From Rickettsiales bacterium (lineage in GTDB: Bacteria; Pseudomonadota; Alphaproteobacteria; Rickettsiales; UBA1997): a DNA stretch of 8,139 nucleotides. The stretch spans positions 1 through 8,139 of the forward strand of contig CANDYP010000060.1 of the NCBI GenBank assembly GCA_947425005.1. The letters run 5' to 3'. Each line of letters starts with the position of its first letter. Position 1 is the first letter of the stretch. A program made the translations under genes and the position numbers. Positions 1 through 7,201 of this stretch are shown piece after piece. The notes under the pieces were generated by a model that worked only from the letters and a program-made list of their open reading frames with translations, was not told where the DNA came from and did not search any database.

Positions 1-1172
1 CCTTCAGTGATATCAGAGACCCAGAAGTACAAAACGAACTTGATGTCGTAATCTCCGAACTGCGTGACGCAACATTCAACCTCAGGATAATTCAAACATC
101 TTGGATGCTCGTGAGCGCAGGCAATCATGATTTCTTTGACTTTTTCCAAATCAGAATCGTAGGCGACTCCGACGTTAATTTCGATGCGGGCTCTGTTGTT
201 AGAGTAAGTCCAATTCGTCACTCTGCCGATGATGAAATCTTCGTTGGGCACCATTATTTCTTTGCCGTCGAAGCATTCGATTAAAGTGTGGCGACCCCCG
301 AAATGCTTGATGACGCCGAAGATATTGCCGTTTTCAATTTCAATCCAATCGCCCACTTCCACTGATTTTTCGAAAAGCAAAATGATGCCGCTGATGAAGT
401 TGGAAGCGATTTTTTGCAAACCAAAACCAATACCGACACCAATCGCGCCGCCTAGAACGGCAAAGGTTGTCATGTCGACGCCGAAAATTTTTAAAACGGT
501 CAGGGTGACGATTGAATAAGCTGCGATGTCGATAAATTTGCTGATGATGCCCTTGGTGCTGGATTTGATGGTCTTGCTGCCTTCAACGTAAGATTTGCTT
601 TTTCGAACAATGAGGTTGGCCAGCCAAAATAAAATCACCAAAACGATGAAAGCCTTGATCGCTAAATAAACTGAGATCCTAACAGCGCCAATCTTCAGCG
701 CGTATTGGTCGAGGTAATTAATTGTGGAATCCAGGATGCCAAAAATATCCAAAACCAAAGCCGGCATCAAAAATAATCCGGTGGCATTAGCGACGAAATT
801 ACTGTTGGAGGAGATGCGTAAAAAACGTAAAAATAAAAACAGCGTCACCAGTTTTAGGGTGGTGGAAAAGAGAATCGTTTCTTTGAAAAACTGTGAGTAA
901 ATCGCCAGACCAATGGACAGAAAAACTATCGCGAAGGCTGGATAGAGTAGGGGAAGAATGTATCTGGTGATGAAGCGATTAAGCTCAATATTTTTTTTAA
1001 CCGCGATAGAAATTATTTTGGGAAACAGAATTTTTCTGGTGATGCGGTAGAGAAAATAAGAGAGAGTGAAGCAGAAAATCAGCGACAAAGACTGCCAATA
1101 AAAATGTGAACTTGAGACGGTTTTTTCAATCACTGTTAGCATTTTACTGTAATCGATTTGTTCTTCTCTCAT
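1..1172 (-). CDS. MscS-family mechanosensitive ion channel, partial (C-terminus beyond left edge)
   Basis: Encodes the first 390 residues of a small-conductance mechanosensitive channel of the MscS superfamily, an inner-membrane pore that opens under membrane tension and releases solutes on osmotic downshock. The diagnostic part is the pore helix and the start of the beta domain at about residues 234-280: a Gly/Ala-rich helix (GGAIGVGIGFGLQKIASNF) followed by SGIILLFEKSVEVGDWIEI. The MscS beta domain follows (VPNEDFIIGRVTNW at 308-321), then the alpha/beta part. Hydrophobic stretches before it (about 28-44, 72-92, 105-118, 132-146, 166-188, 212-230) give more helices than the three of E. coli MscS, so this is one of the larger family members. 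The start is the first ATG after an in-frame TAG in the upstream palindrome; no Shine-Dalgarno is visible and Met11 is an alternative. It lies downstream of icd on the same strand, separated by a compound palindrome. The stop lies outside the window. The family call is strong; the subfamily is not resolved. Confidence 0.9.
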   Translation of the reverse strand, partial: MREEQIDYSKMLTVIEKTVSSSHFYWQSLSLIFCFTLSYFLYRITRKILFPKIISIAVKKNIELNRFITRYILPLLYPAFAIVFLSIGLAIYSQFFKETILFSTTLKLVTLFLFLRFLRISSNSNFVANATGLFLMPALVLDIFGILDSTINYLDQYALKIGAVRISVYLAIKAFIVLVILFWLANLIVRKSKSYVEGSKTIKSSTKGIISKFIDIAAYSIVTLTVLKIFGVDMTTFAVLGGAIGVGIGFGLQKIASNFISGIILLFEKSVEVGDWIEIENGNIFGVIKHFGGRHTLIECFDGKEIMVPNEDFIIGRVTNWTYSNNRARIEINVGVAYDSDLEKVKEIMIACAHEHPRCLNYPEVECCVTQFGDYDIKFVLYFWVSDITE

Positions 1173-1211
1173 GTTGTTTAAATGTTGGAATTTGTGTATG
1201 TTAGCTTCGAT

Positions 1212-1343
1212 CTAATCACCCTCCCCTTGAGGGAGGGTCAGAGAGCGAAGCGATCTGGGGAGGGGTCAAATTCGAGGCCAACAGGACCCCTCCCCGAACT
1301 ACTGCGTAGTTCGACCCTCCCTCAAGGAGAGGAGGGTGATTAG
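1212..1343. repeat. 132-bp compound palindrome with cloverleaf-like folding potential (MITE/REP-like)
   Basis: The outer arms 1212-1239 and 1313-1343 are inverted copies, identical except for a 3-nt insertion in the right arm, and both end in CTAATCACCCTCC. Inside them lie three hairpins: 1239-1257 (imperfect, GAA loop), 1257-1267 with 1285-1295 (a perfect 11-bp stem, GGGGAGGGGTC), and 1295-1313 (a perfect 8-bp stem with a TGC loop). Together they form a four-way junction. Each outer arm is also partly self-complementary (CCCTCC against GGAGGG), so two folds compete. The element starts 7 bp after the icd stop and ends about 40 bp before the MscS-family start. It encodes no protein. This architecture fits a non-autonomous, dispersed repeat; whether other copies exist cannot be seen here. 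It would be present in an icd read-through transcript and could protect the icd 3' end or limit transcription into the channel gene (inference). Confidence 0.85.
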
Positions 1344-1350
1344 GTAGAGT

Positions 1351-2838
1351 TTACTCGCCTTGTCCCGAAGTGTATCCCGGCTTGCCGTCGAACAAATACA
1401 GGCCTTCGTATTTTACAAAATCAAATTTTTTCTCATTCATGATTCCAAGCATGTTAATGATGTCTTGCTGCGAGATTGTTTTGGTGGCGTCGATAATTTC
1501 GTTGCTGGATTTGCCCGTGATTCCTTTGCCGATGAAGCGCAAAACCGTCAGACCTTTGGAGTAATTCGGCATCATGTGTTTGTCGATTAAAGGCCAGAGT
1601 AGAAGGCCTTTAGCGCTGATCATCTTCACTTCCAATTCGTCACTTTCCATTCCTTTCAAAACCGCCAAAAGATCGTCAAATTCTTGTGGCCAATCGATAA
1701 AAAGATCGAAGCCGACGAGAGATTTTTTTTCTAAAGTGAGCGCTGCTTTTTCGGTTTTGATTTCAGTTTTCTTGTTGGCGTTTGAAAACGCGGCAACTGG
1801 CAATTGACTTGGCTTCTGACCCAAATTCGCAATCACCGCTTGAGTGAATTCTTGCGTGCCAACTTTTTTCTTACTTGTAGCTGCGTTGTAGACGTCTGGC
1901 GTGTGCAAGCCGTCTTCAATAGTTTTGTAAAGTGCATTTCTGATGTTGCTGGCCACGTCATTTTGGCCTAAGTGAACTAACATCATCACGGCGGCGTGCA
2001 GTAATCCCGTAGGATTGGCCATGTCCTTGCCGGCGATGTCTGGCGCTGATCCGTGGATTGCTTCAAACATGGCGTAATCTTTGCCGATGTTGGCAGAACC
2101 GGCCAAGCCTACAGAGCCAGAGGTTTCCGCCACTACATCCGAAATAATATCTCCGTAAAGATTCATCGTCACGATGACGTCAAAAATTTCTGGCTTAGCG
2201 GCAAGGCGCGCCGTTCCTATGTCGATGATGTAGTGATCGTTTTTGATGTCGGGATATTCTTGGGCGATTTGATCGAAAGCTTTGTGAAAAGTTCCGTCGG
2301 TCATCTTCATGATGTTGTCTTTGGAAAAGCAGCTGACCTTCTTGCGATTATTGGCCACGGCATATTCAAAAGCGTAGCGGATAATTTTTTCGCAACCCTC
2401 GCGAGTCACGAGTTTCAAGCATTGGTAGGTTTGATCGGTTTGACGATGTTCAATGCCAGCGTAAAGATCTTCCTCATTTTCGCGCACAATTACCACATCC
2501 ATTCCGGGAAATTTGGTGGCGATGAAGGGGTGAAAAGCTGAGATCGGGCGCACATTGGCGAAGAGTCCTAATTTTTTGCGCAGCGTTACATTCAAGCTTT
2601 TGTAACCGCCACCTTGGGGAGTTGTGATCGGTGCTTTTAGTAAAATTCTAGTGTTGTTCAGATCTTCCCAAGCCGAGGGCATCAGGCCAGAATTAAAACC
2701 TTTTTCGTAAATTTTTTTACCAACTTCGATGACGTTAATTTTGATGTCAGCTTTTGCTTCGCGCAGAATTTCAAGAGTGCTGTCCATGATTTCCGGGCCA
2801 ATGCCGTCACCATAGGCAACCGTGATTGTTTTGGTCAT
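1351..2838 (-). CDS. icd: Isocitrate dehydrogenase, long alphaproteobacterial/Thermus-like type, probably NAD-preferring
   Basis: TCA-cycle enzyme that oxidatively decarboxylates isocitrate to 2-oxoglutarate in the cytoplasm. The 495-residue protein starts MTKTITVAYGDGIGPEI. Isocitrate-binding residues are visible: S81, N83 and R87 (SLNVTLRKK), R97 (NVRP) and R119 (RENEEDLYAG). So are catalytic Y126 and K173 (FSKDN) and metal ligands D230 and D234 (NLYGDIISD). The coenzyme loop is HGSAPDIAGKDMANPTG (262-278). With D267, I268, A274 and Y255 it resembles NAD-dependent rather than NADP-dependent enzymes. After a Lys/Ala/Thr-rich linker (about 346-372) comes an extra C-terminal domain of about 120 residues ending FDGKPGYTSGQGE, typical of the Rickettsia and Thermus forms and absent from the 416-residue E. 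coli enzyme. I chose the ATG at 2838 because homologues begin at this point; the frame stays open to an ATG at 2931, but that would overlap the divergent gene and add an unconserved tail. No Shine-Dalgarno is evident. Confidence 0.95.
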   Translation of the reverse strand: MTKTITVAYGDGIGPEIMDSTLEILREAKADIKINVIEVGKKIYEKGFNSGLMPSAWEDLNNTRILLKAPITTPQGGGYKSLNVTLRKKLGLFANVRPISAFHPFIATKFPGMDVVIVRENEEDLYAGIEHRQTDQTYQCLKLVTREGCEKIIRYAFEYAVANNRKKVSCFSKDNIMKMTDGTFHKAFDQIAQEYPDIKNDHYIIDIGTARLAAKPEIFDVIVTMNLYGDIISDVVAETSGSVGLAGSANIGKDYAMFEAIHGSAPDIAGKDMANPTGLLHAAVMMLVHLGQNDVASNIRNALYKTIEDGLHTPDVYNAATSKKKVGTQEFTQAVIANLGQKPSQLPVAAFSNANKKTEIKTEKAALTLEKKSLVGFDLFIDWPQEFDDLLAVLKGMESDELEVKMISAKGLLLWPLIDKHMMPNYSKGLTVLRFIGKGITGKSSNEIIDATKTISQQDIINMLGIMNEKKFDFVKYEGLYLFDGKPGYTSGQGE

Positions 2839-2922
2839 TTTAAATTGATTTTTTGTTGGGGGTTGGAGTAGCTTGCGCACTGCATTTTCAAGCCCGCAAA
2901 TAAAAGATTCAACACTTACCTG
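2839..2922. promoter_or_regulatory. Divergent intergenic region between icd and the membrane-protein operon
   Basis: This 84-bp gap lies between the icd start (minus strand) and the first gene of the plus-strand operon, so it should hold promoters for both directions. I could not find a convincing -35/-10 pair with 16-18 bp spacing on either strand. Neither flanking start has a clear Shine-Dalgarno. A short imperfect inverted repeat (GCTTG at 2871-2875, CAAGC at 2889-2893) and a 10-bp direct repeat (ATTCAACACT at 2907-2916 and 2931-2940, the second copy just inside the plus-strand gene) are present but may be chance. The regulatory role is inferred from position only. Confidence 0.4.
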
Positions 2923-5007
2923 ATGAAGCAATTCAACACTCTAGAAATCCAAAAACACATCGAAGAAAAGAGGCTGATTCTTGGTAAAAAAGTTGAGATT
3001 TTTTTGCTAAAAAAATTGTCGGTTGTCGGCGGTTTTTTTGCGCGCGTTTTTGCCGCAAAATCTTGTGCCTTGATTGGAAGTTTTGGTGTAGTTGCGATCA
3101 GTATTTTAGTTAGATCAACGCACGACGTCGGTCACGATACCGGGCTTTATTTGGAAATTGCGCAGAAGCTTTTAAATGGCGGCAAATATTACCGGGATTT
3201 TTTTGAAATTAATTTACCGCTGCCTTTTTGCCTCACACTGATCCCGGTTTTTTTAGCGAAAATTTTCGCCATCAGTCCGATAATTTCTTTGGAAATTTTT
3301 TCTAATTTAGTGGGAATTCTGACGGTTTATTTTTCTGCTAAAATCTTCTCCAGGTCGCAAGCCGCTAAGGACCGTACCATCTTCAATCTTGTCGTTTTAA
3401 GTATCGCTGTCGGTTTTTTCTGGCGCATCTTCGCTTTGCAAATGAACGAATTCGGCACCAAAACAACTTACTTTCTCGCCTTCGCCTTTCCTTACATTTC
3501 CTACCAGGCGCTTAAAGAATCAGAATTAAAAAAATCGGACCAGATTTACAGCGGCCTTCTGGCGGCTTTGCTATTCTGTGTCAAACCCAATTACGGAATT
3601 TTGGCAATCGCCTTCGAGATCAAAAAAATCTGCGAAAAAAAGTCGTTAAAATCAGTTTGCTGTTTAAGAAATTACGCAACTTTTGCGGCGCTGATTTCTT
3701 ATTTGTTATTTTTATTCACCTGCTTTCCAGACTACGTATCAGGCCTTCCAAGCTTCGCCTCAATTTATTTTAACGTCAAAAGCATCAACATATCTTTAGT
3801 GCTTAAAGAAGATTTATTTCCACTAACTCTACTGGTTTTTCTCTGCCTCTTTTTGATAAAAAAATTCGATTTTTTACAGCCATTTTTCTGCGCTTTTTTG
3901 GCGCTCGTTGTCATTGAGATTTTGGAATTAACCGGATTCTACGATCAAAGAGTTGCGCTTTACTCACTGTCTTTGCCGTTAGTATCCCTGCTGGTTCTAG
4001 CCCTTATTCGTGACCGACAAATTAATTGGAAAAGAGATTGGTTTTTTTTGCTGTTGATTTTGTTCGTGCCTCAATTCGACAGAAGTTATTTTTCCTCAGT
4101 TATTTTTAATGTCGGCGCTTTTTGGTGGCTTTTCGTTTTGATGCTTTCGGCCAAATGGCGACAAATTTTGTCAGAAAAAAAAGTGGTTCACCGCAATTTT
4201 TTGAGCTACATTTTTCTGCCGAGCAATTTGCTGTCATGGCTTTGTTTTCTAGCGCTAATGGCAGTTACGTTGTATTTCGGATTTGACCGAAAAATTAACA
4301 ACTTGGTCTGGGGAATCACGGCAGTAATTTTTATTTTGCTGACCAATTTCTACCGCGATTTGTACCAAAAGTTTTTTTCCTCGCAAAAACTTCCGATGCT
4401 GTCCTCCTGCATTATTTTTACAGTTTTGTCATACCTCGTCAGCCTACAAATAGCAGCGCTTTCCGGAGTTTACGAATATCAATCTCCGAACCGCACCAAC
4501 AGCCAAATGTCAAAAGCGATCCAAAATTATGTTGGAGCCGATGAAAAATTTACGGTGATTTCCAGTGTCATTTTAGGAACTTATCCAGTGGCAAATTATA
4601 CTAAAAAAGAAAACCCCCTGCCGTCATCCAATCTCTATTCCCTCTTCACAAAAATTGAAAATCGTGAGCCAATGTCGGAAGCTCAAACCTATTTATTTTC
4701 AAGGCTGAAGGAGCAATTGCAGAATCCGGAAAATCAGCTGGTTTTCGTGAGAATAAAGGGCGGCATTACGGATAAAATCTGTCGCATTGGGTTTGTGGAA
4801 TATTATTTACGTGACCCAGAATTTAGAAAAATTTTCTTAGAAAATTACGTTTTTCAAAATCGAATAATCGACATCAAGCCGGCGGAAAGAAGGGTAAAAT
4901 TTTTCAGCGACAAACACCAAAAAGCGATCTCAAAAGATGCCTCTCTGACCATCGGAGACACGGTGACGCGGGATATGGAAGTTTACGTGAGGAAAAATGA
5001 TTCATAA
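2923..5007 (+). CDS. Polytopic membrane protein, GT-C-type glycosyltransferase-like (paralogue 1)
   Basis: A 694-residue integral membrane protein with about 10-12 hydrophobic segments between residues 48 and 512 and a hydrophilic C-terminal region (about 516-694). The first external loop, VRSTHDVGHDTGLYLEIAQ to RDFFEINLPLPF (63-102), has the pattern of GT-C enzymes of the GT39/ArnT kind: an acidic pair (D68, D72) just after the first helix, then a YRDFFExNxPL motif. Later EFGTK (176-180) and KPNYG (221-225) are also shared with the next gene. GT-C enzymes use polyprenyl-phosphate-linked sugars and act on the periplasmic face; the donor and acceptor here are unknown. The ATG at 2923 is the first in frame after a TAG at 2869 and lacks a Shine-Dalgarno. 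It gives about 34 more N-terminal residues than paralogue 2; a TTG at 3016 would give matching lengths. The last 11 bp overlap paralogue 2. The membrane protein is certain, the glycosyltransferase function likely but unproven. Confidence 0.7.
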   Translation: MKQFNTLEIQKHIEEKRLILGKKVEIFLLKKLSVVGGFFARVFAAKSCALIGSFGVVAISILVRSTHDVGHDTGLYLEIAQKLLNGGKYYRDFFEINLPLPFCLTLIPVFLAKIFAISPIISLEIFSNLVGILTVYFSAKIFSRSQAAKDRTIFNLVVLSIAVGFFWRIFALQMNEFGTKTTYFLAFAFPYISYQALKESELKKSDQIYSGLLAALLFCVKPNYGILAIAFEIKKICEKKSLKSVCCLRNYATFAALISYLLFLFTCFPDYVSGLPSFASIYFNVKSINISLVLKEDLFPLTLLVFLCLFLIKKFDFLQPFFCAFLALVVIEILELTGFYDQRVALYSLSLPLVSLLVLALIRDRQINWKRDWFFLLLILFVPQFDRSYFSSVIFNVGAFWWLFVLMLSAKWRQILSEKKVVHRNFLSYIFLPSNLLSWLCFLALMAVTLYFGFDRKINNLVWGITAVIFILLTNFYRDLYQKFFSSQKLPMLSSCIIFTVLSYLVSLQIAALSGVYEYQSPNRTNSQMSKAIQNYVGADEKFTVISSVILGTYPVANYTKKENPLPSSNLYSLFTKIENREPMSEAQTYLFSRLKEQLQNPENQLVFVRIKGGITDKICRIGFVEYYLRDPEFRKIFLENYVFQNRIIDIKPAERRVKFFSDKHQKAISKDASLTIGDTVTRDMEVYVRKNDS
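4989..4992 (+). promoter_or_regulatory. Probable ribosome binding site for paralogue 2
   Basis: GAGG lies four bases before the ATG at 4997, inside the last codons of the preceding gene. It is the only Shine-Dalgarno-like site seen before a start in this window. With the ATG-to-stop overlap it supports translational coupling of the two paralogues. Confidence 0.55.
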
Positions 5008-7201
5008 ATTTAACCAAATCATCAGCGCAAAAATTTTCCGGATAATTTCTTGTCTGGTGATTTTTTTCTTAAGTATTTTTCTGCGCTCAATCATCGACAT
5101 TGGGCCCGATACCGGAATTTATCTGGATCTGGGAAAGAAGGTGGCGCAAGGCGGCAGATACTATTACGATTTTTTTGAAAGTAATTTCCCGCTTTCATTT
5201 TATTTCTACGCGGCGCAATATCGCATCTCACTTTTCTTCGGAATTAGTCCGATCATCACTTCCGAAATCGTGATTAATTCTTTGGCTTTATTGTCAATTT
5301 ATTGGTCAGCGCAAATCCTTAAGAAAAGCACGATTGCCAACAATCCGGCGCATTACAATTTGATCATTATTTCTTATTTTCTGAGTTTTTTTTGGCGGGC
5401 AAACGTCATTCAACTTGGCGAATTTGGAACTAAAACCAGCCTGCTTTTACTCTGCCTTTTTCCCTACATTTCATTTTCATTCGAGCGCAAATCACCCTTC
5501 AGCAAAAGTGAATTGATAGGGCGCGGAATCATGATGGGGTTGATGCCATGTCTGAAGCCGCATTATTTAGTTTTCTCAATCTTCATCGAATTTTACAAAT
5601 TCTGGCAAAAAAAATCTCTTAGAACCTGTTCAAAATCTCGCTGCGACGAGTCGGAAATGGTGGATTTGCGAGCACCGCAGCGCAGCGTACTTAAGGTACG
5701 TGAGCAGCGGAGCGCAGCAAATCCGCCATTTACGGCCGTCGCAGGTAGAGATTTTGAACAGGTTCTCAAATTTTTCTTAGAATTAGATAAGTTAGTGATG
5801 GCTTTGGTGGGTGCGCTTTACTTGTTTTTAATGACCAAACTGACGCCGGAATTTTTTGAATTTATCGTGCCGATGTGGCCTAAAGTTTACAAAGCTTACG
5901 ACAATTCCAGAATATTTTTTGAAAATGCGTTGATGCATTTAGGCGCCCAAGTGGTGATTTTTTCTTTCATATTTTTGATTTTCTCGCGCCTGAAATTTTC
6001 GCCAAATGACAAGATCTTAGTTTTATTATTTGGTGCGGCATCAACCCTGATAATCCTAGAAAACATTGGCACTATCGACCAGTTGGCAGTGTTTTATTCT
6101 GTCGCTACTGTATGTTTTTTGAAGTTGACTTACGACTTAATCTTGTCGGGCAAATTTTCTTTCAACGAAAATAAATTCATCATTTTGGTGCTGCTTATCT
6201 GGCCGGCTTTCGACATGGAAATTCTGCCAATATCGCTCTTCAGCCTGTCGGGATTTGTCAATGTCTGGTGGCTAGTGGTACTGGTTTATCCGTTTTTATT
6301 TTGTCGAAAAATAAAATTAGAACGTCCGCAAGAATGGCCGATTTTTAAAGCTCAAGAATTGAAGTTGGTAAAAATTATTGCGCTGATTTCCATTTATTTA
6401 GTGCTGCTATTTACCACGGGCATGAGCTTGAAATACCTTGGTGCGTGGGGCTTCATCGTCACTAATCTTGCGTCATTATTTTTGGTTTTATTTTTCTTCG
6501 AAAAAATTTACGGCAGATTTTTTGAGAAATTTTCACCATTCTTTGTCTTCACCGTCACAACTTCTATTTCTTGTCTTCTTTACGCCTACATCGCGCCGCT
6601 TAGCAATTTGATGCCAACAAAAATTTACGACACTTTTCCAAATAAATTGAGCGACGGCATTGCCCATTATTCCAAAATTTACGCTCCCAAAAAAGAAGAC
6701 GGATTTTTGGTTTTGTCGGACTTCATCGGCCATCAATTCCCCGTCATGAATTATTTGGAGAAAGAAAATTATCACAAATATCACATCGTTGCAGCCATGG
6801 CTGAGCGCGGTCTGTTAGGGAACTCAACGGCATTTCCGCAAACAACAGACAAAGATGCAATTTTTACTTTTTCCTACATTTTTGAAGATCTGAAGAGGCA
6901 AATCAGAAATAAAAATGTTAAGATTTTATTCGTGAATAGTGGTCAGAAAGTGACCGACAGAAAGGATCGCTGCCTGATCGGTTTTCTGGAATATTATTTT
7001 TGGGATCCGGAATTTAAAAAAATATTTTTGCAAAATTTCCGTTACGAGAATCACATTTTAACCAGTCGTGAAGTCGCTAAACCAGCGCCACGCATCAGGT
7101 CAGGCGATAAAGAGAAGTCTGATATTTTTAACCAAATGAAGCCGTCAAAGGAAGTGATCCGTTACAATTTTGAAGTTTACGTAAGAAAGCAAAATGACTA
7201 A
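4997..7201 (+). CDS. Polytopic membrane protein, GT-C-type glycosyltransferase-like (paralogue 2), carrying an in-frame palindromic insert
   Basis: A 734-residue paralogue of the preceding gene. It shares the first-loop motif LRSIIDIGPDTGIYLDL to YYYDFFESNFPLSF (29-68; acidic pair D34, D38), EFGTK (142-146), KPHY (187-190), the multi-helix core and the C-terminal hydrophilic region with FLEYYFWDPEFKKIFLQNF and the ending EVYVRKQND. The likely role is the same: a membrane glycosyltransferase acting on a lipid-linked sugar. Residues 209-257 are a charged, Arg-rich segment encoded by a palindromic repeat (5621-5766). Removing it joins KKSL directly to KFFLELDKLVMALVGALYLFLM, which then aligns with paralogue 1 (KKSLKSVCCLRNYATFAALISYLLFLF). 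Without the insert the protein would be 685 residues, close to 694. The insert falls between two hydrophobic segments beside a Lys-rich stretch, so probably in a cytoplasmic loop, where it may be tolerated. The gene starts inside the end of paralogue 1 and its last 8 bp overlap lnt. Confidence 0.7.
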   Translation: MIHKFNQIISAKIFRIISCLVIFFLSIFLRSIIDIGPDTGIYLDLGKKVAQGGRYYYDFFESNFPLSFYFYAAQYRISLFFGISPIITSEIVINSLALLSIYWSAQILKKSTIANNPAHYNLIIISYFLSFFWRANVIQLGEFGTKTSLLLLCLFPYISFSFERKSPFSKSELIGRGIMMGLMPCLKPHYLVFSIFIEFYKFWQKKSLRTCSKSRCDESEMVDLRAPQRSVLKVREQRSAANPPFTAVAGRDFEQVLKFFLELDKLVMALVGALYLFLMTKLTPEFFEFIVPMWPKVYKAYDNSRIFFENALMHLGAQVVIFSFIFLIFSRLKFSPNDKILVLLFGAASTLIILENIGTIDQLAVFYSVATVCFLKLTYDLILSGKFSFNENKFIILVLLIWPAFDMEILPISLFSLSGFVNVWWLVVLVYPFLFCRKIKLERPQEWPIFKAQELKLVKIIALISIYLVLLFTTGMSLKYLGAWGFIVTNLASLFLVLFFFEKIYGRFFEKFSPFFVFTVTTSISCLLYAYIAPLSNLMPTKIYDTFPNKLSDGIAHYSKIYAPKKEDGFLVLSDFIGHQFPVMNYLEKENYHKYHIVAAMAERGLLGNSTAFPQTTDKDAIFTFSYIFEDLKRQIRNKNVKILFVNSGQKVTDRKDRCLIGFLEYYFWDPEFKKIFLQNFRYENHILTSREVAKPAPRIRSGDKEKSDIFNQMKPSKEVIRYNFEVYVRKQND
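5621..5766. repeat. In-frame palindromic element inside a coding sequence (Rickettsia palindromic element-like)
   Basis: The ends are perfect 19-bp inverted repeats: AGAACCTGTTCAAAATCTC at 5621-5639 and its complement at 5748-5766. The symmetry continues inward through CTGCGACG against CGTCGCAG and a 15-bp stem (AAATGGTGGATTTGC against GCAAATCCGCCATTT, one mismatch), down to a central CGTAC-TTAAG-GTACG hairpin. The RNA would form one long hairpin with small internal loops. The element is visibly GC-richer than its host gene. In the gene's frame it has no stop codon and is read as 49 residues, RTCSKSRCDE to RDFEQVL. Rickettsia palindromic elements behave in this way (about 100-150 bp, palindromic, in frame in genes), but I cannot assign it to a named family, and copies elsewhere cannot be seen in this window. 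Confidence 0.88.

Noticed and set aside
229..519. A 96-codon plus-strand open frame
   Set aside because: It is antisense to the pore and beta-domain region of the MscS-family gene, which is clearly the coding strand.
1212..1343. A tRNA or tRNA-like gene, because of the cloverleaf
   Set aside because: At 132 nt, with a stem of about 28 bp and no canonical acceptor, anticodon or T-arm sequences, it does not fit a tRNA.
1212..1343. A standard Rho-independent terminator for icd
   Set aside because: The hairpins are strong, but no T-run follows them on the minus strand, so intrinsic termination is not supported; any termination would be indirect.
2053..2541. A 162-codon plus-strand open frame
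   Set aside because: It lies wholly antisense to conserved catalytic regions of icd and has no recognisable family features; it is a shadow frame.
2839..2922. Specific -35/-10 promoter boxes in the divergent gap
   Set aside because: Candidate hexamers on both strands had poor matches or wrong spacing, so no individual site is called.
2839..2931. A longer icd reading frame starting at an ATG at 2931
   Set aside because: The added 31 residues do not resemble the start of known isocitrate dehydrogenases, which begin at the MTKT segment (2838), and the extension would overlap the start of the divergent gene.
5621..5766. The palindrome as a pseudogenising insertion that splits the gene
   Set aside because: It contains no stop in the host frame, and the frame and paralogue similarity continue on both sides, so the gene remains intact.
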